Source: Roseobacter sp.
GTDB taxonomy: Bacteria > Pseudomonadota > Alphaproteobacteria > Rhodobacterales > Rhodobacteraceae
Assembly: GCA_011050655.1 (NCBI GenBank)
Contig: DRFG01000012.1
Coordinates: 1 to 32,814 of the forward strand
Length of the DNA: 32,814 bases
Direction of reading: 5' to 3'
Shown: positions 1-8,253 of the stretch, piece by piece
How the letters are laid out: each line of letters begins with the position of its first letter
Numbering within the stretch: the stretch's first letter is position 1
The notes under the pieces: model-generated
Database searches by the model: none
The model's input: the letters and a program-made list of their open reading frames with translations, nothing else
Told to the model about the DNA's origin: nothing
Program-made: the position numbers and the translations under genes

Positions 1-102
1 CGTCTCATAGGAGCCTTGATGCTCAAAAACCATCCGCACTGCACGTGCGCGGACCTCGGGCGAGTAGCGGTTTGCCATTTTGCTTTTCGTCATAACCATC
101 AT
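1..102 (-). CDS. IS3-family transposase OrfA, N-terminus only (runs off the window edge)
   Basis: The reverse strand from 102 reads MMVMTKSKMANRYSPEVRARAVRMVFEHQGSYET, a typical IS3-family OrfA N-terminus, open to the window edge. Confidence 0.8.
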   Translation of the reverse strand, partial: MMVMTKSKMANRYSPEVRARAVRMVFEHQGSYET

Positions 103-129
103 CCTTACTTAAGTTGACGGTCTCCGACA
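1..129 (-). mobile_element. IS3-family insertion sequence, one end (partial)
   Basis: OrfA start preceded by an IS-end-like sequence TGTCGGAGACCGTCAACTTAAGTAAGGA (reverse strand). The boundary near 129 is inferred. Confidence 0.65.
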
Positions 130-142
130 AACCCGGGGTGAT

Positions 143-346
143 TTAGACCTGTTGGAGCACGAAGCCCCAATGCGTGTTCTTCATCCAACGGGTGCCGTCG
201 GTGTCCAAACCAATGATTGGGGCAGTTCCTTTTGGAAAGGTCGCGGGCTGCGGCGCCGCGTTGCCAAGATGGTCGTTTTCCAGTTCGACTGCGAAAAGCT
301 GGCGCATCGCGTCGACCGGCATGGTGTCTGAATAAAGGCTACACAT
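143..346 (-). pseudogene. SOS-response-associated peptidase (SRAP/YedK/HMCES-like), truncated next to the IS end
   Basis: MCSLYSDTMPVDAMRQLFAVELENDHLGNAAPQPATFPKGTAPIIGLDTDGTRWMKNTHWGFVLQQV*: Met-Cys start plus the N-terminal SRAP pattern (P-x-PKGTAPII, WGFV). It is only 67 aa and stops about 14 bp from the IS end. Confidence 0.65.
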
Positions 347-489
347 AGCTGATCCTACGCAGTTTGGAGTTCGTCTATACAAGCATTGTATGTCCAGCTG
401 ATTTAGCAACGGCAATGGTATGCTCAGAACAGAAAAGGGCAGCACACAAACGCATGCTGGCCCTGGTGATTAATGAAACTCAAAGATGG

Positions 490-786
490 TCAGTGTTTAT
501 GCTCGGGCAGATCCTTCAGCTGATCCTTGGTCATGGTGGTCGTTGCATGAACTTTGCCGCTCTCGTCCCGCATGAAATTCAGGTTCGAGACGGGCAGAGA
601 TACCGGCTTTGCTCCGAGACCGAGGAACCCGCCGACGTCCACTACAGCTTGTGCGGACGAACCAGCTCCGTGAAAATGGGAGACGTCACCAATGTGGCTA
701 TCGTCCGGTCCATAGACATTGGCACCGTCAACGGTCGCAGAGGTCAGTTCTTCAGGGCGGATGGGGGTGTGCTTAGAATGGTCCAT
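490..786 (-). CDS. PRC-barrel / DUF2171-like domain protein
   Basis: 98 aa; ANVYGPDDSHIGDVSHFHGAGSSAQAVVDVGGFLGLGAKPVSLPVSNLNFMRDE resembles PRC-barrel proteins. Confidence 0.7.
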   Translation of the reverse strand: MDHSKHTPIRPEELTSATVDGANVYGPDDSHIGDVSHFHGAGSSAQAVVDVGGFLGLGAKPVSLPVSNLNFMRDESGKVHATTTMTKDQLKDLPEHKH

Positions 787-977
787 TATATCCTCGCTTT
801 GGTCAATGTTTCTACTGAACGTTCAACCTTTTTGAGAACGATGCGGTTCCGATCCCCAAAAAATGCGCGCGAAAAACCGCGCACCTCCGCGCCGCTTCTC
901 TCTGGCACCTCCATAAACGGTAGATATCGATAGTTTTTGAGAGGTAGCACAGTTCAGAAAGCACCGTGCTACTTTGG

Positions 978-1943
978 TCATTCAGGGATCTGCTTCAACG
1001 TCAACTCTTCTGCGCTGGCAGGTACGAACCCGTAGGATGCATAGATGTCCTGTGCCGCTTCGCTTGACAGAAAATCTAGAAACAAGGCGGCGTTTTCAAG
1101 GTTGCGGCCTTCGACGAGCGTTCCTATGGCATAACTAACTTCGTCCTGCTTATTATAGGGCGCAGCAATGGCCACACCTTCTACATCGCGCCCCTCATCC
1201 ACTGCCTCCTTCACTTCAGTCGTCCAGACAATGCCGACGTCAGCAAGCCCGTCTTCAATCCGCTGCGGCGTTTCTCGATGATGACGGTCTGTAAACCAGA
1301 CTTTGCCTTCCACCGCCCAACACCCTTTACAGTCTTGCCCTCCAGTAACTTGGTCATAGAGACCGAGTTCCCGAAGCATCGGCACACCGTAAAATTTCAT
1401 AATGCCTTCGGTTTTAGGGTTGGGATGAGATTGAACGAGATCATCCCGGCCCAAATCCTCGGCACCAGAAATGTTCTTAGGATTGCCCTTGGCGACCATA
1501 AGTTCGAGTTTGTTGTGCGTATAGACTTTATATTCGGTCATTTTGCCTTTGGCAGCCAAGGCTTGGAGATGGCCAAGATTGACCGACGCGTAGAGATCAG
1601 GATTTTGCGCTGTGTCCTGGCCATTGATTTGTCCCTGTTTAAGAAGCTGACCGTTTACGATCTGCCCGGGCGGAATGGTTTCAACGTAGATCGATTTAAT
1701 ATCTAGGTTCTTACTTTGAAAGTCTTTGATAAGGTCTTCTATTACCATGAACTGGTTGCCGGCGAGATACATGACGAGATCCGCGGTATAACTGTCCCCA
1801 ATCTGTCCATAGCTAATATTGTCTGAGGTAAAAGTCCGGTAATCCTTGTTGCCGCCATCTTCGCTGTGTTCAGCCCCATACGCACTATTACTTAGGGCTA
1901 TAGTAAGACCCCCAATAGCTAACAATTCCTTGAAATAATTCAT
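978..1943 (-). CDS. Periplasmic substrate-binding protein (ModA/sulfate-binding-like), orphan
   Basis: MNYFKELLAIGGLTIALSNSAYGAE signal peptide with a GGAG Shine-Dalgarno before ATG at 1943. The body has PBP type II features (DLYASVNLGHLQALAAKGK, VGIVWTTEVKEAV, FLSSEAAQDIYASYGFVPA). Confidence 0.7.
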   Translation of the reverse strand: MNYFKELLAIGGLTIALSNSAYGAEHSEDGGNKDYRTFTSDNISYGQIGDSYTADLVMYLAGNQFMVIEDLIKDFQSKNLDIKSIYVETIPPGQIVNGQLLKQGQINGQDTAQNPDLYASVNLGHLQALAAKGKMTEYKVYTHNKLELMVAKGNPKNISGAEDLGRDDLVQSHPNPKTEGIMKFYGVPMLRELGLYDQVTGGQDCKGCWAVEGKVWFTDRHHRETPQRIEDGLADVGIVWTTEVKEAVDEGRDVEGVAIAAPYNKQDEVSYAIGTLVEGRNLENAALFLDFLSSEAAQDIYASYGFVPASAEELTLKQIPE

Positions 1944-2539
1944 TGTGCTCCTCCATTTCCCAATAAATTTGGATGGTTTCACAGTTTCCGACCAATGCAA
2001 GACATATGTTCATATCTTTGCCTATGAAGCAGGTCTCAGCTTGGTACAAACCCCGATGGAGCGCCTTGAATACTGCGCAAAGTTGCCAGGCGCATGAGTC
2101 GAGCCGTCGATCTGGAACTCAACCCCGGTCGATCAGTGATCAGCTGTATCCGGCGGTCTGGCTCGGACTTGGTAAGGTATAGCCAAGAAAAGCCATTTGC
2201 GAGGCTCTACCCGAGGTTCGAGGAAGCGACTCAGCATCGACCAGACCGGCATGGTCCTTGTTGGACAACCCGTCGAGCTGAGAGACCGCCTCCAGTCTGC
2301 ACAGCAAGCAGAATGCGTCCTGCCGCCCATGCTGCGCTGCGTGCGTCATTAGTCATTTTCTTGTCGAAGAAAACGCCCGCTCGGGCGTGACGAGGGCAGT
2401 CGCGACAGTGTTAAAGGCGGCTTTTAGAGCATGGTCTCGATCCATCACAAATACAAACTTCGCCTGGGCCTCGCCAATCATTTTCCGGACACGCGGGGCA
2501 TGCGCAAAGTGCATGCAATCTTGCTGGATCAATCTCTGG

Positions 2540-3655
2540 TCAAGTTTCGAGTTCGCCATTTGGCAAGCGGAACGTAAATACTGTCCGCTCGACATTGGAT
2601 GAGACATCCAAGCTGCCGCCATGTGTTTTGGCAATTTCGGAGGCAATATGTAGCCCCAGGCCCAACCCCCTCGGGTCGTCATGATTTGTGCTGCGGACAA
2701 ACGGATCAAACAACCGCTCCATCGCTGACGGCGGGATTGGTTTGCCACCATTCCAAACGCTGAGTTCGAGGCCGCCGTCCTTCAGAGCGCTACAGACCAC
2801 TCGGATGGGTTGCGCAGGGTCTCCATAGGTCAGCGCATTCCCCAATAGGTTCGACAAAAGTTGCCCAACGCGCCACACATCGCAACGAACGCTCTCTTGT
2901 TTCGAAATTTCCAATCGAATTTCACGCCCGGAATGTGCAGATCGAAGTTCCTCCACGACTTGCCTGATCTCGCGCTCCAATTCCTTGCCATCGGATAGGT
3001 TTAATTCGATGCCGCCCCCAAGACGGTTGCGCGTGAAATCAAGGACGTTGGCAATCAATAGCGACATGCGCTGAATGCTGCCTTGGGTCAGCTTGATGAT
3101 TTCTTTGCCACGATCACTAAGGGGTTCAGCCGACAACATGCGTGCGGCTGATGAGATCGACGTCAACGGATTGCGCAGATCATGCCCCAGAATTGCGATG
3201 AATTGCTCGCGTAACTCTCCTTCGCGCTGCTTCATTAACAACTGCGCTTGGGCTTCGGAACGCGCCATAGCAAGTTCGCGTTCAAAATTGCGACGTGCAT
3301 CCGCTAACAAGAAAACGAGAGTGGTAAGGCGCTGTGATCCTGTTCCGGTGGCTTCGGCGCTCAACAGTACGGGAATTTTTGCGCCGTTCTTCGCGCGAAG
3401 ATCAAGGCTGGCACCTTCCACTTGCCCTTTGAGGGTCAGCAGCGGTGCAATGCTTGTTTCAAATACAATCCTGCTGGCCATGCTGAAAAGATGTGTGACA
3501 TGCGACCCCTCAAGATCAGCGGTCGAGATCCCCAGCCATTCTCGCAACCTGTTGTTCGTTTCGAGAATGTTCCCTTCTTCGTCGAAGGTGAGATATCCGC
3601 AGGGAGCATTGTCAAAATTTCGCACGGTGGCTGAAATTTTTGCCGGGTTTGACAT
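2540..3655 (-). CDS. PAS-domain sensor histidine kinase
   Basis: Start MSNPAKISATVR at 3655, overlapping the upstream hydrolase stop. PAS-like N-terminus, H-box ILGHDLRNPLTSI, N-box LLSNLLGNALTYGD, G-box GLGLGLH. Confidence 0.88.
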   Translation of the reverse strand: MSNPAKISATVRNFDNAPCGYLTFDEEGNILETNNRLREWLGISTADLEGSHVTHLFSMASRIVFETSIAPLLTLKGQVEGASLDLRAKNGAKIPVLLSAEATGTGSQRLTTLVFLLADARRNFERELAMARSEAQAQLLMKQREGELREQFIAILGHDLRNPLTSISSAARMLSAEPLSDRGKEIIKLTQGSIQRMSLLIANVLDFTRNRLGGGIELNLSDGKELEREIRQVVEELRSAHSGREIRLEISKQESVRCDVWRVGQLLSNLLGNALTYGDPAQPIRVVCSALKDGGLELSVWNGGKPIPPSAMERLFDPFVRSTNHDDPRGLGLGLHIASEIAKTHGGSLDVSSNVERTVFTFRLPNGELET

Positions 3656-4443
3656 CAGACAAAGTCGCGTATTGCGGCGCTGACCTGATCGGGCGCTGTA
3701 AGATTGGGGCAATGACCAGAGGCATTCAGCATTACAAGCTTACTTTTGGGGATGTGATCACGGACGTATTCGCCCACCTGCTTTGAGGCGATGATGTCAT
3801 CGCGGCACTGCAATATGAGGGTGCTTGCAGTGATATTTGGAAGGTCGGCCCGATTGTCGGAGGTAAATGTCGCGCGAGCAAAGCCGTAGGCAATTTCCGG
3901 ATCAAGCTTGCAGAAGCTTTCTGCCAGTTCGTGCCCGAACTCCGGACGGTCTGGGTTGCCGATGATCGCAGGGCCCATCGAGGCAGACCAAGCAAGCGGA
4001 TTGTCCTTTAACGATGTTAGAAGATCATCGATGTCTTCGCCACTGAACCCGCCCACATAATCCGTGTCGTCAATATAGCGCGGGGAAGGACCAACCATGA
4101 CAAGCGTGCTGAACATCGCGGGTCTTTGCAAAGCGGCCAACGCGCCGATCATTGCGCTGACGGAGTGACCCACAAATATACCGTTCTCAATATTGAGCTC
4201 TTCGCCGATTTCGACGACATCCGCGGCGTAACCATCAAGCTTTGCATATTTGTCTGGATCATAGGCACTGGAATCAGATTCTCCCGCGCCGACGTAGTCG
4301 AAGGTTGTGACCTTAAATGTATCTTCGAATTGCGGTGCCACGTGGCGCCACATTGTCTGATCACATCCAAATCCATGTGCAAAGAGCATCACGCGTTCAC
4401 CTGAACCCGAGGTCTGAACGTTGTGCCGTGCAATCGCGCTCAT
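3655..4443 (-). CDS. Alpha/beta hydrolase, RsbQ/KAI2/D14-like
   Basis: FAHGFGCDQTMWRHVAP, nucleophile elbow VGHSVSAMIG, acid CRDD, catalytic His SGHCPNLTAP. Confidence 0.85.
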   Translation of the reverse strand: MSAIARHNVQTSGSGERVMLFAHGFGCDQTMWRHVAPQFEDTFKVTTFDYVGAGESDSSAYDPDKYAKLDGYAADVVEIGEELNIENGIFVGHSVSAMIGALAALQRPAMFSTLVMVGPSPRYIDDTDYVGGFSGEDIDDLLTSLKDNPLAWSASMGPAIIGNPDRPEFGHELAESFCKLDPEIAYGFARATFTSDNRADLPNITASTLILQCRDDIIASKQVGEYVRDHIPKSKLVMLNASGHCPNLTAPDQVSAAIRDFV

Positions 4444-4648
4444 TGGCTATCCAATCTGCTTCGGAAAATTCGATGAATTGTAGCCACAAAACGTGACGAT
4501 TCCCATATCCTTAGATGGTTCATAGTGCTTGCACAGCTTAAGTTTGCACAAGGTCATTTACCAAATTTTTCAATATAGAAAGGCGTATTGCCGCTGCCAG
4601 TCAACCCAGCGGCGCAAGTCGGCGTTGGTGCCGGCTTAGGGGCACGCT

Positions 4649-4951
4649 TCATTCCGCCAGTTTCGCTGCTGGTTGGTTCGCGCTGAAAGCATTGACCAAA
4701 ATGCTGTGCGCGCGGGTTTTGAGGTTGTTGACCACGCGGAGCAACGAATGCACAAACAAAAGCGACAGCCCAGTTGACAAGAGTAGCCCGCCGGTCACAG
4801 CGATTGCAGTTGGAGCGCAAAACTCCGCGTCTATTCCGACAGCGAGCACCGAAGGTACCATCCCCGCTGTGCTGATCCTGTTTGTCACGCATTTCGCCGG
4901 AATTGCTATCTTTACAGGCACGCCCGACACCTGCATCCCGAACGCGCCCAT
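4649..4951 (-). CDS. Hypothetical small membrane protein
   Basis: 100-aa ORF 13 bp downstream of the APC permease stop; hydrophobic stretch TAIAVTGGLLLSTGLSLLFVHSLL. Overlapping ORFs in other frames, no family recognised. Confidence 0.3.
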   Translation of the reverse strand: MGAFGMQVSGVPVKIAIPAKCVTNRISTAGMVPSVLAVGIDAEFCAPTAIAVTGGLLLSTGLSLLFVHSLLRVVNNLKTRAHSILVNAFSANQPAAKLAE

Positions 4952-4964
4952 TGTTTAGGGAAGG

Positions 4965-6311
4965 TTAATGTTTTTCGCTTGGTCGTGGCGCAGTCCAGCG
5001 CGACAGATAAAGCCGCTGAAATACAAAGACTGCTGTGATCGCGATCACAGCGTAGACAACAATGAGCGGATCGGATTGCAGTTTCATCGACGTAAAGGCA
5101 ACCAGCACAACCGCGTCAAACACCAACGCCAAGACAATAATCAGCCCGTTTGCTTTCACCTCTTGCCGCATGAAGCGCAAAACGCCCCAATGCACGATCA
5201 TATCCATGACCAGATAAAAAAATGCTCCCAATGATGCAATCCGTGTTAGGTCAAAAAAGACTGCAAGGATCGATGCGATCACGACCGTATAAACCAGCGT
5301 GTGGCTACGGATTGGCCCCGACATGCCGAAATGCCGGTGCGGAATCATTTTCATCTCTGTGAGCATAGCCAGCATTCGGGAAACTGCGAAGACACTGGCC
5401 AGAACACCAGAGGCTGTTGCCACAGCCGCCAGCACGACGGTAAAATAGAACCCTGCGTTCCCAAGTGCAGGTGCTGCGGCCTCAGCCAATGAATAATCTT
5501 TGGCCGCTATAATCTGGTCTATCGTCAGGCTTGATCCGACCGCAAAGGCCACAATCAGATAGACAACAACACAGATCGCGATCGAGATGATGATTGTTCG
5601 GCCGACATTGCGGTGCGGATCAATGATCTCTCCACCGCTGTTAGTGATCGTGGTGAACCCCTTAAACGCAAGGATGGCCAGGGCCACAGATGCTATAAAT
5701 CCGGTGATATCAAACCCCGGAGACGAAGCGCTCGCCGCCGCGAATTGAAACCCGCTTGTCCAAAGTGCTGCTATGCCAAACAACGCGATGCCGCCAATCT
5801 TGAGCACTGCCATAATTAGTGAGAGTAGTCCGACCGATCGGCTACCGGCGATATTGACGAGAAAGGCAAAAAGGATCACGCCGACGGCAAGGATCGGCAC
5901 CAGCGGGCCGCCAGTAATGTCGAAGGGTCGCAGTACATAGGTCGCGAAGGTTCGCGCAACGAGGCTTTCGGAGATCACCATCGACAGCGCCATCAACAAG
6001 GCCGCCGCCGCGGCAACTGCTCCCGGCCCATACGCCTTTTGCAGGATCATAGCGATACCCCCCGAAGACGGAAAGGCGTTCGACATCTTTACGTAGCTGT
6101 ATGCACTGAAACTTGTGATGACCCCGCCCGCGACAAACGCTAATGGAAAGAGTGGTCCGGCCAGTTGCGCGATCTGGCCTGTCAGCGCGAAAATACCGGC
6201 ACCGACCATCACGCCGGTGCCCATCGCCACCCCGCCGCTCAGGCTTATGGAGCCTTTGTTCTCGTTGCGACTATCGTGGTTCTCGGTGTCGTCACCGTGT
6301 TGATGTTCCAC
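4965..6311 (-). CDS. APC-family amino acid/amine permease
   Basis: GVAMGTGVMVGAGIFALTGQIAQLAGPLFPLAFVAGG is a typical APC TM1 motif, followed by multiple hydrophobic helices. GTG start at 6311 (VEHQHGDD) with GAAGG upstream preferred over the long ATG ORF. Confidence 0.85.
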   Translation of the reverse strand: MEHQHGDDTENHDSRNENKGSISLSGGVAMGTGVMVGAGIFALTGQIAQLAGPLFPLAFVAGGVITSFSAYSYVKMSNAFPSSGGIAMILQKAYGPGAVAAAAALLMALSMVISESLVARTFATYVLRPFDITGGPLVPILAVGVILFAFLVNIAGSRSVGLLSLIMAVLKIGGIALFGIAALWTSGFQFAAASASSPGFDITGFIASVALAILAFKGFTTITNSGGEIIDPHRNVGRTIIISIAICVVVYLIVAFAVGSSLTIDQIIAAKDYSLAEAAAPALGNAGFYFTVVLAAVATASGVLASVFAVSRMLAMLTEMKMIPHRHFGMSGPIRSHTLVYTVVIASILAVFFDLTRIASLGAFFYLVMDMIVHWGVLRFMRQEVKANGLIIVLALVFDAVVLVAFTSMKLQSDPLIVVYAVIAITAVFVFQRLYLSRWTAPRPSEKH

Positions 6312-6506
6312 TAGGGTGCCTTCGTTTTTCAATATGTTGCAGGTTTTGTCAGGGTATAGACGATCCAGCAGGCAATCCAGTGCTAGAGCTATCCAGAAAC
6401 ATATGCCCGGTTTCGCACAACAGATATGCATAATGATGTGCAACTGTCGGGCGAGACCGGCCCTATCTGTGCGGACATCGCGGCCTGTAGCAGGTTCCGC
6501 GTTGGA

Positions 6507-6671
6507 TCAACTACAGCAACATCTACCCGATCTTGCCGCAGGCGCTTTGACGGATGCCCGTGGTGCAGCAGGGGCATCTATGCCTTGGCTGGCCTTGTTT
6601 CCACCGCAGCATCCGCCGCCTTTGGCAGTTTCAACTGAAGATTGGTCGATTTTGGTCGTTGTGTGGTTCAT
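6507..6671 (-). CDS. Small Cys-rich protein (54 aa), putative metal binding
   Basis: MNHTTTKIDQSSVETAKGGGCCGGNKASQGIDAPAAPRASVKAPAARSGRCCCS*. AGGAGG lies 6 nt upstream of ATG at 6671. Not in the supplied ORF track (under 60 aa). Confidence 0.5.
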   Translation of the reverse strand: MNHTTTKIDQSSVETAKGGGCCGGNKASQGIDAPAAPRASVKAPAARSGRCCCS

Positions 6672-7195
6672 GTGAGCCTCCTGATATTAAGGGTACATAT
6701 ATCTGACGGCATAAGCGCCACTTCGTTACAGCGAAATAACCGGTCCCCTTTGTTTTTCGCATCAATTTTAGGCAACGATCTGTATCGACGTTCAAAATCG
6801 GGTCAAGTGTTACAAATCTGCGAGTTCCCTGCTTTTGGCGGGCCGGTTTTTGCCCCTACAGATAGACTTGAAAATCGTTGAGCGAGGAAAAATAATGCGA
6901 TCTATTATTGGGATTTCTACCTTCGTCACCGGGCTAAGTTTGCCAAGAGTGACAACAACATTTGAATGGCCATTTACTTGGCATGATGCGGTCCTTTGTC
7001 AATATTCAGCGCAAAAGCTCCACAGTTAATGCACCAGTCCCATATTTCGATTGAGGGCAGCGGTTTTGCCGTCAGGGAGCATATCCTCAAGCTCGCCGGG
7101 GAGTCCGGGACGAGCTCATTCTGAGGTGATGCAGTCGGGACGTAGGCCCGTGGCATTAAGGTGCCGATGTCGCGACTTCCCAGCGGCGTTCAAGT

Positions 7196-7498
7196 TCAGT
7201 GGCACCGAGACGGTTGTCTGGGTCGACTGGCTGCCCAGACGGAGTGGCGGATACGAGCGGTTTTATACGCGTCGTAGATCGCGATTGCATAGACGAACAG
7301 GCCGCCCGACAGCTTGCCAACAAGTGACACGCCAGGTGCCGCAGTCTGAAGCGTAAAGCCGCCCAGCAGTAATATAAAGAACACGAAGACTAGACCACGT
7401 ACAGGCTGTCGATTCAGCACCTGGCCTGAGGCTGGCAGGATAATCGCCGAAGCCAGCACTAGGTGCGGGTTTACTGTGGCGCGAGACACAATACTCAT
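7196..7498 (-). CDS. Conserved hypothetical membrane protein
   Basis: Two hydrophobic segments (LVLASAIILPASGQVL, GLVFVFFILLLGGFTL) and ATGA overlap with the upstream 232-aa gene. Confidence 0.65.
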   Translation of the reverse strand: MSIVSRATVNPHLVLASAIILPASGQVLNRQPVRGLVFVFFILLLGGFTLQTAAPGVSLVGKLSGGLFVYAIAIYDAYKTARIRHSVWAASRPRQPSRCH

Positions 7499-8193
7499 GC
7501 GCGTAAGCCTTGCACTTCGGCTGTTTCGACATTCAGTACATCCGCGCGCAGGGCGATCAGTTGATCCAGCTTGGGCTTCAGAAGGTCGGGTGCCAGAGGC
7601 GTGACGCCCATCTCTGCGTCTCGGTAGATCAGATAGCGGCTGCGCTGCGCCTCTTCGGCCAGAAACACGATGCGCACGCCCTTGGGGGAGATCACCAGTT
7701 CCTTAACTTTCTGATCGTCGAAAATATGCAGGTGAGCTCTCACCAGCTCCTCGGGTGGCATATGAGCGCGGCTGTCAGTTCGAATCGCGCAATCGTCGGG
7801 AAAATCATCGGGCCGTTCCAACTGATGTGTCAGCGACTGAAACCGCGAGAAGGGTTCTATCCCGGTCGGACGGATCATCAGGTTTATCGTGGCGCTCACC
7901 GGCAGAGTGCCGGGCAGCGTCACCAGCACCCAAAGCGCGGGTAGCTTGCGGAAGGTCAGCGTGTCGGGCAGCACTTGGATATCCGCCTCGACCCCCTGAT
8001 GATGCCCACCCAGTCGGGCGAATCCGCTGTTTCCGCGCCCCATACGTGGCGCATCCAGCAGGGCGCGGCAGGCATCAAGGTAGCGCGTGCGCTGCGTAAT
8101 TCTCTGGACCGATGCGCGGCGCAAGTGCTGCACCAGCAGAACAAACAGTATAGCGGCCCCTACCAAAATTGCACCAGTGACAAATCGGTCCAT
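7495..8193 (-). CDS. Hypothetical membrane-anchored protein
   Basis: 232 aa, N-terminal TM GAILVGAAILFVLLVQHL then a soluble domain; ATGA-coupled to the 100-aa downstream ORF. Confidence 0.7.
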   Translation of the reverse strand: MDRFVTGAILVGAAILFVLLVQHLRRASVQRITQRTRYLDACRALLDAPRMGRGNSGFARLGGHHQGVEADIQVLPDTLTFRKLPALWVLVTLPGTLPVSATINLMIRPTGIEPFSRFQSLTHQLERPDDFPDDCAIRTDSRAHMPPEELVRAHLHIFDDQKVKELVISPKGVRIVFLAEEAQRSRYLIYRDAEMGVTPLAPDLLKPKLDQLIALRADVLNVETAEVQGLRA

Positions 8194-8208
8194 TGCTTCT
8201 CCGGGAAA

Positions 8209-8240
8209 AAAGAGGTCGGCCCGCGGAAGGAGCGGGCCGG
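8209..8240 (-). terminator. Intrinsic terminator after the ethanolamine-permease-like gene
   Basis: Reverse strand: CGGCCCGC-TCCTTCC-GCGGGCCG (8-bp perfect stem, 8217-8239) followed by ACCTCTTTTTTCCC. Confidence 0.8.
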
Positions 8241-8253
8241 TTATCCGTTTGTA

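Noticed and set aside
364-933. 189-aa plus-strand ORF
   Set aside because: Antisense to the PRC-barrel gene and to the SRAP start; composition looks like a shadow frame, no recognisable motif.
2094-2390. Overlapping ORFs on both strands in the 2.0-2.5 kb gap
   Set aside because: Arg/Pro/Ala-rich with no recognisable domain; may hold decayed sequence but I could not assign it.
4554-4892. 112-aa minus-strand ORF overlapping the 100-aa hypothetical
   Set aside because: Cys/Arg-rich frame without RBS or motif; the overlapping frame with a TM segment is slightly more plausible but also weak.
6835-7156. Short ORFs on both strands (MRSIIGISTFVTG..., GLPGELEDMLPDGKTAALNRN...)
   Set aside because: Looked briefly like gene remnants but too short and without a recognisable family.
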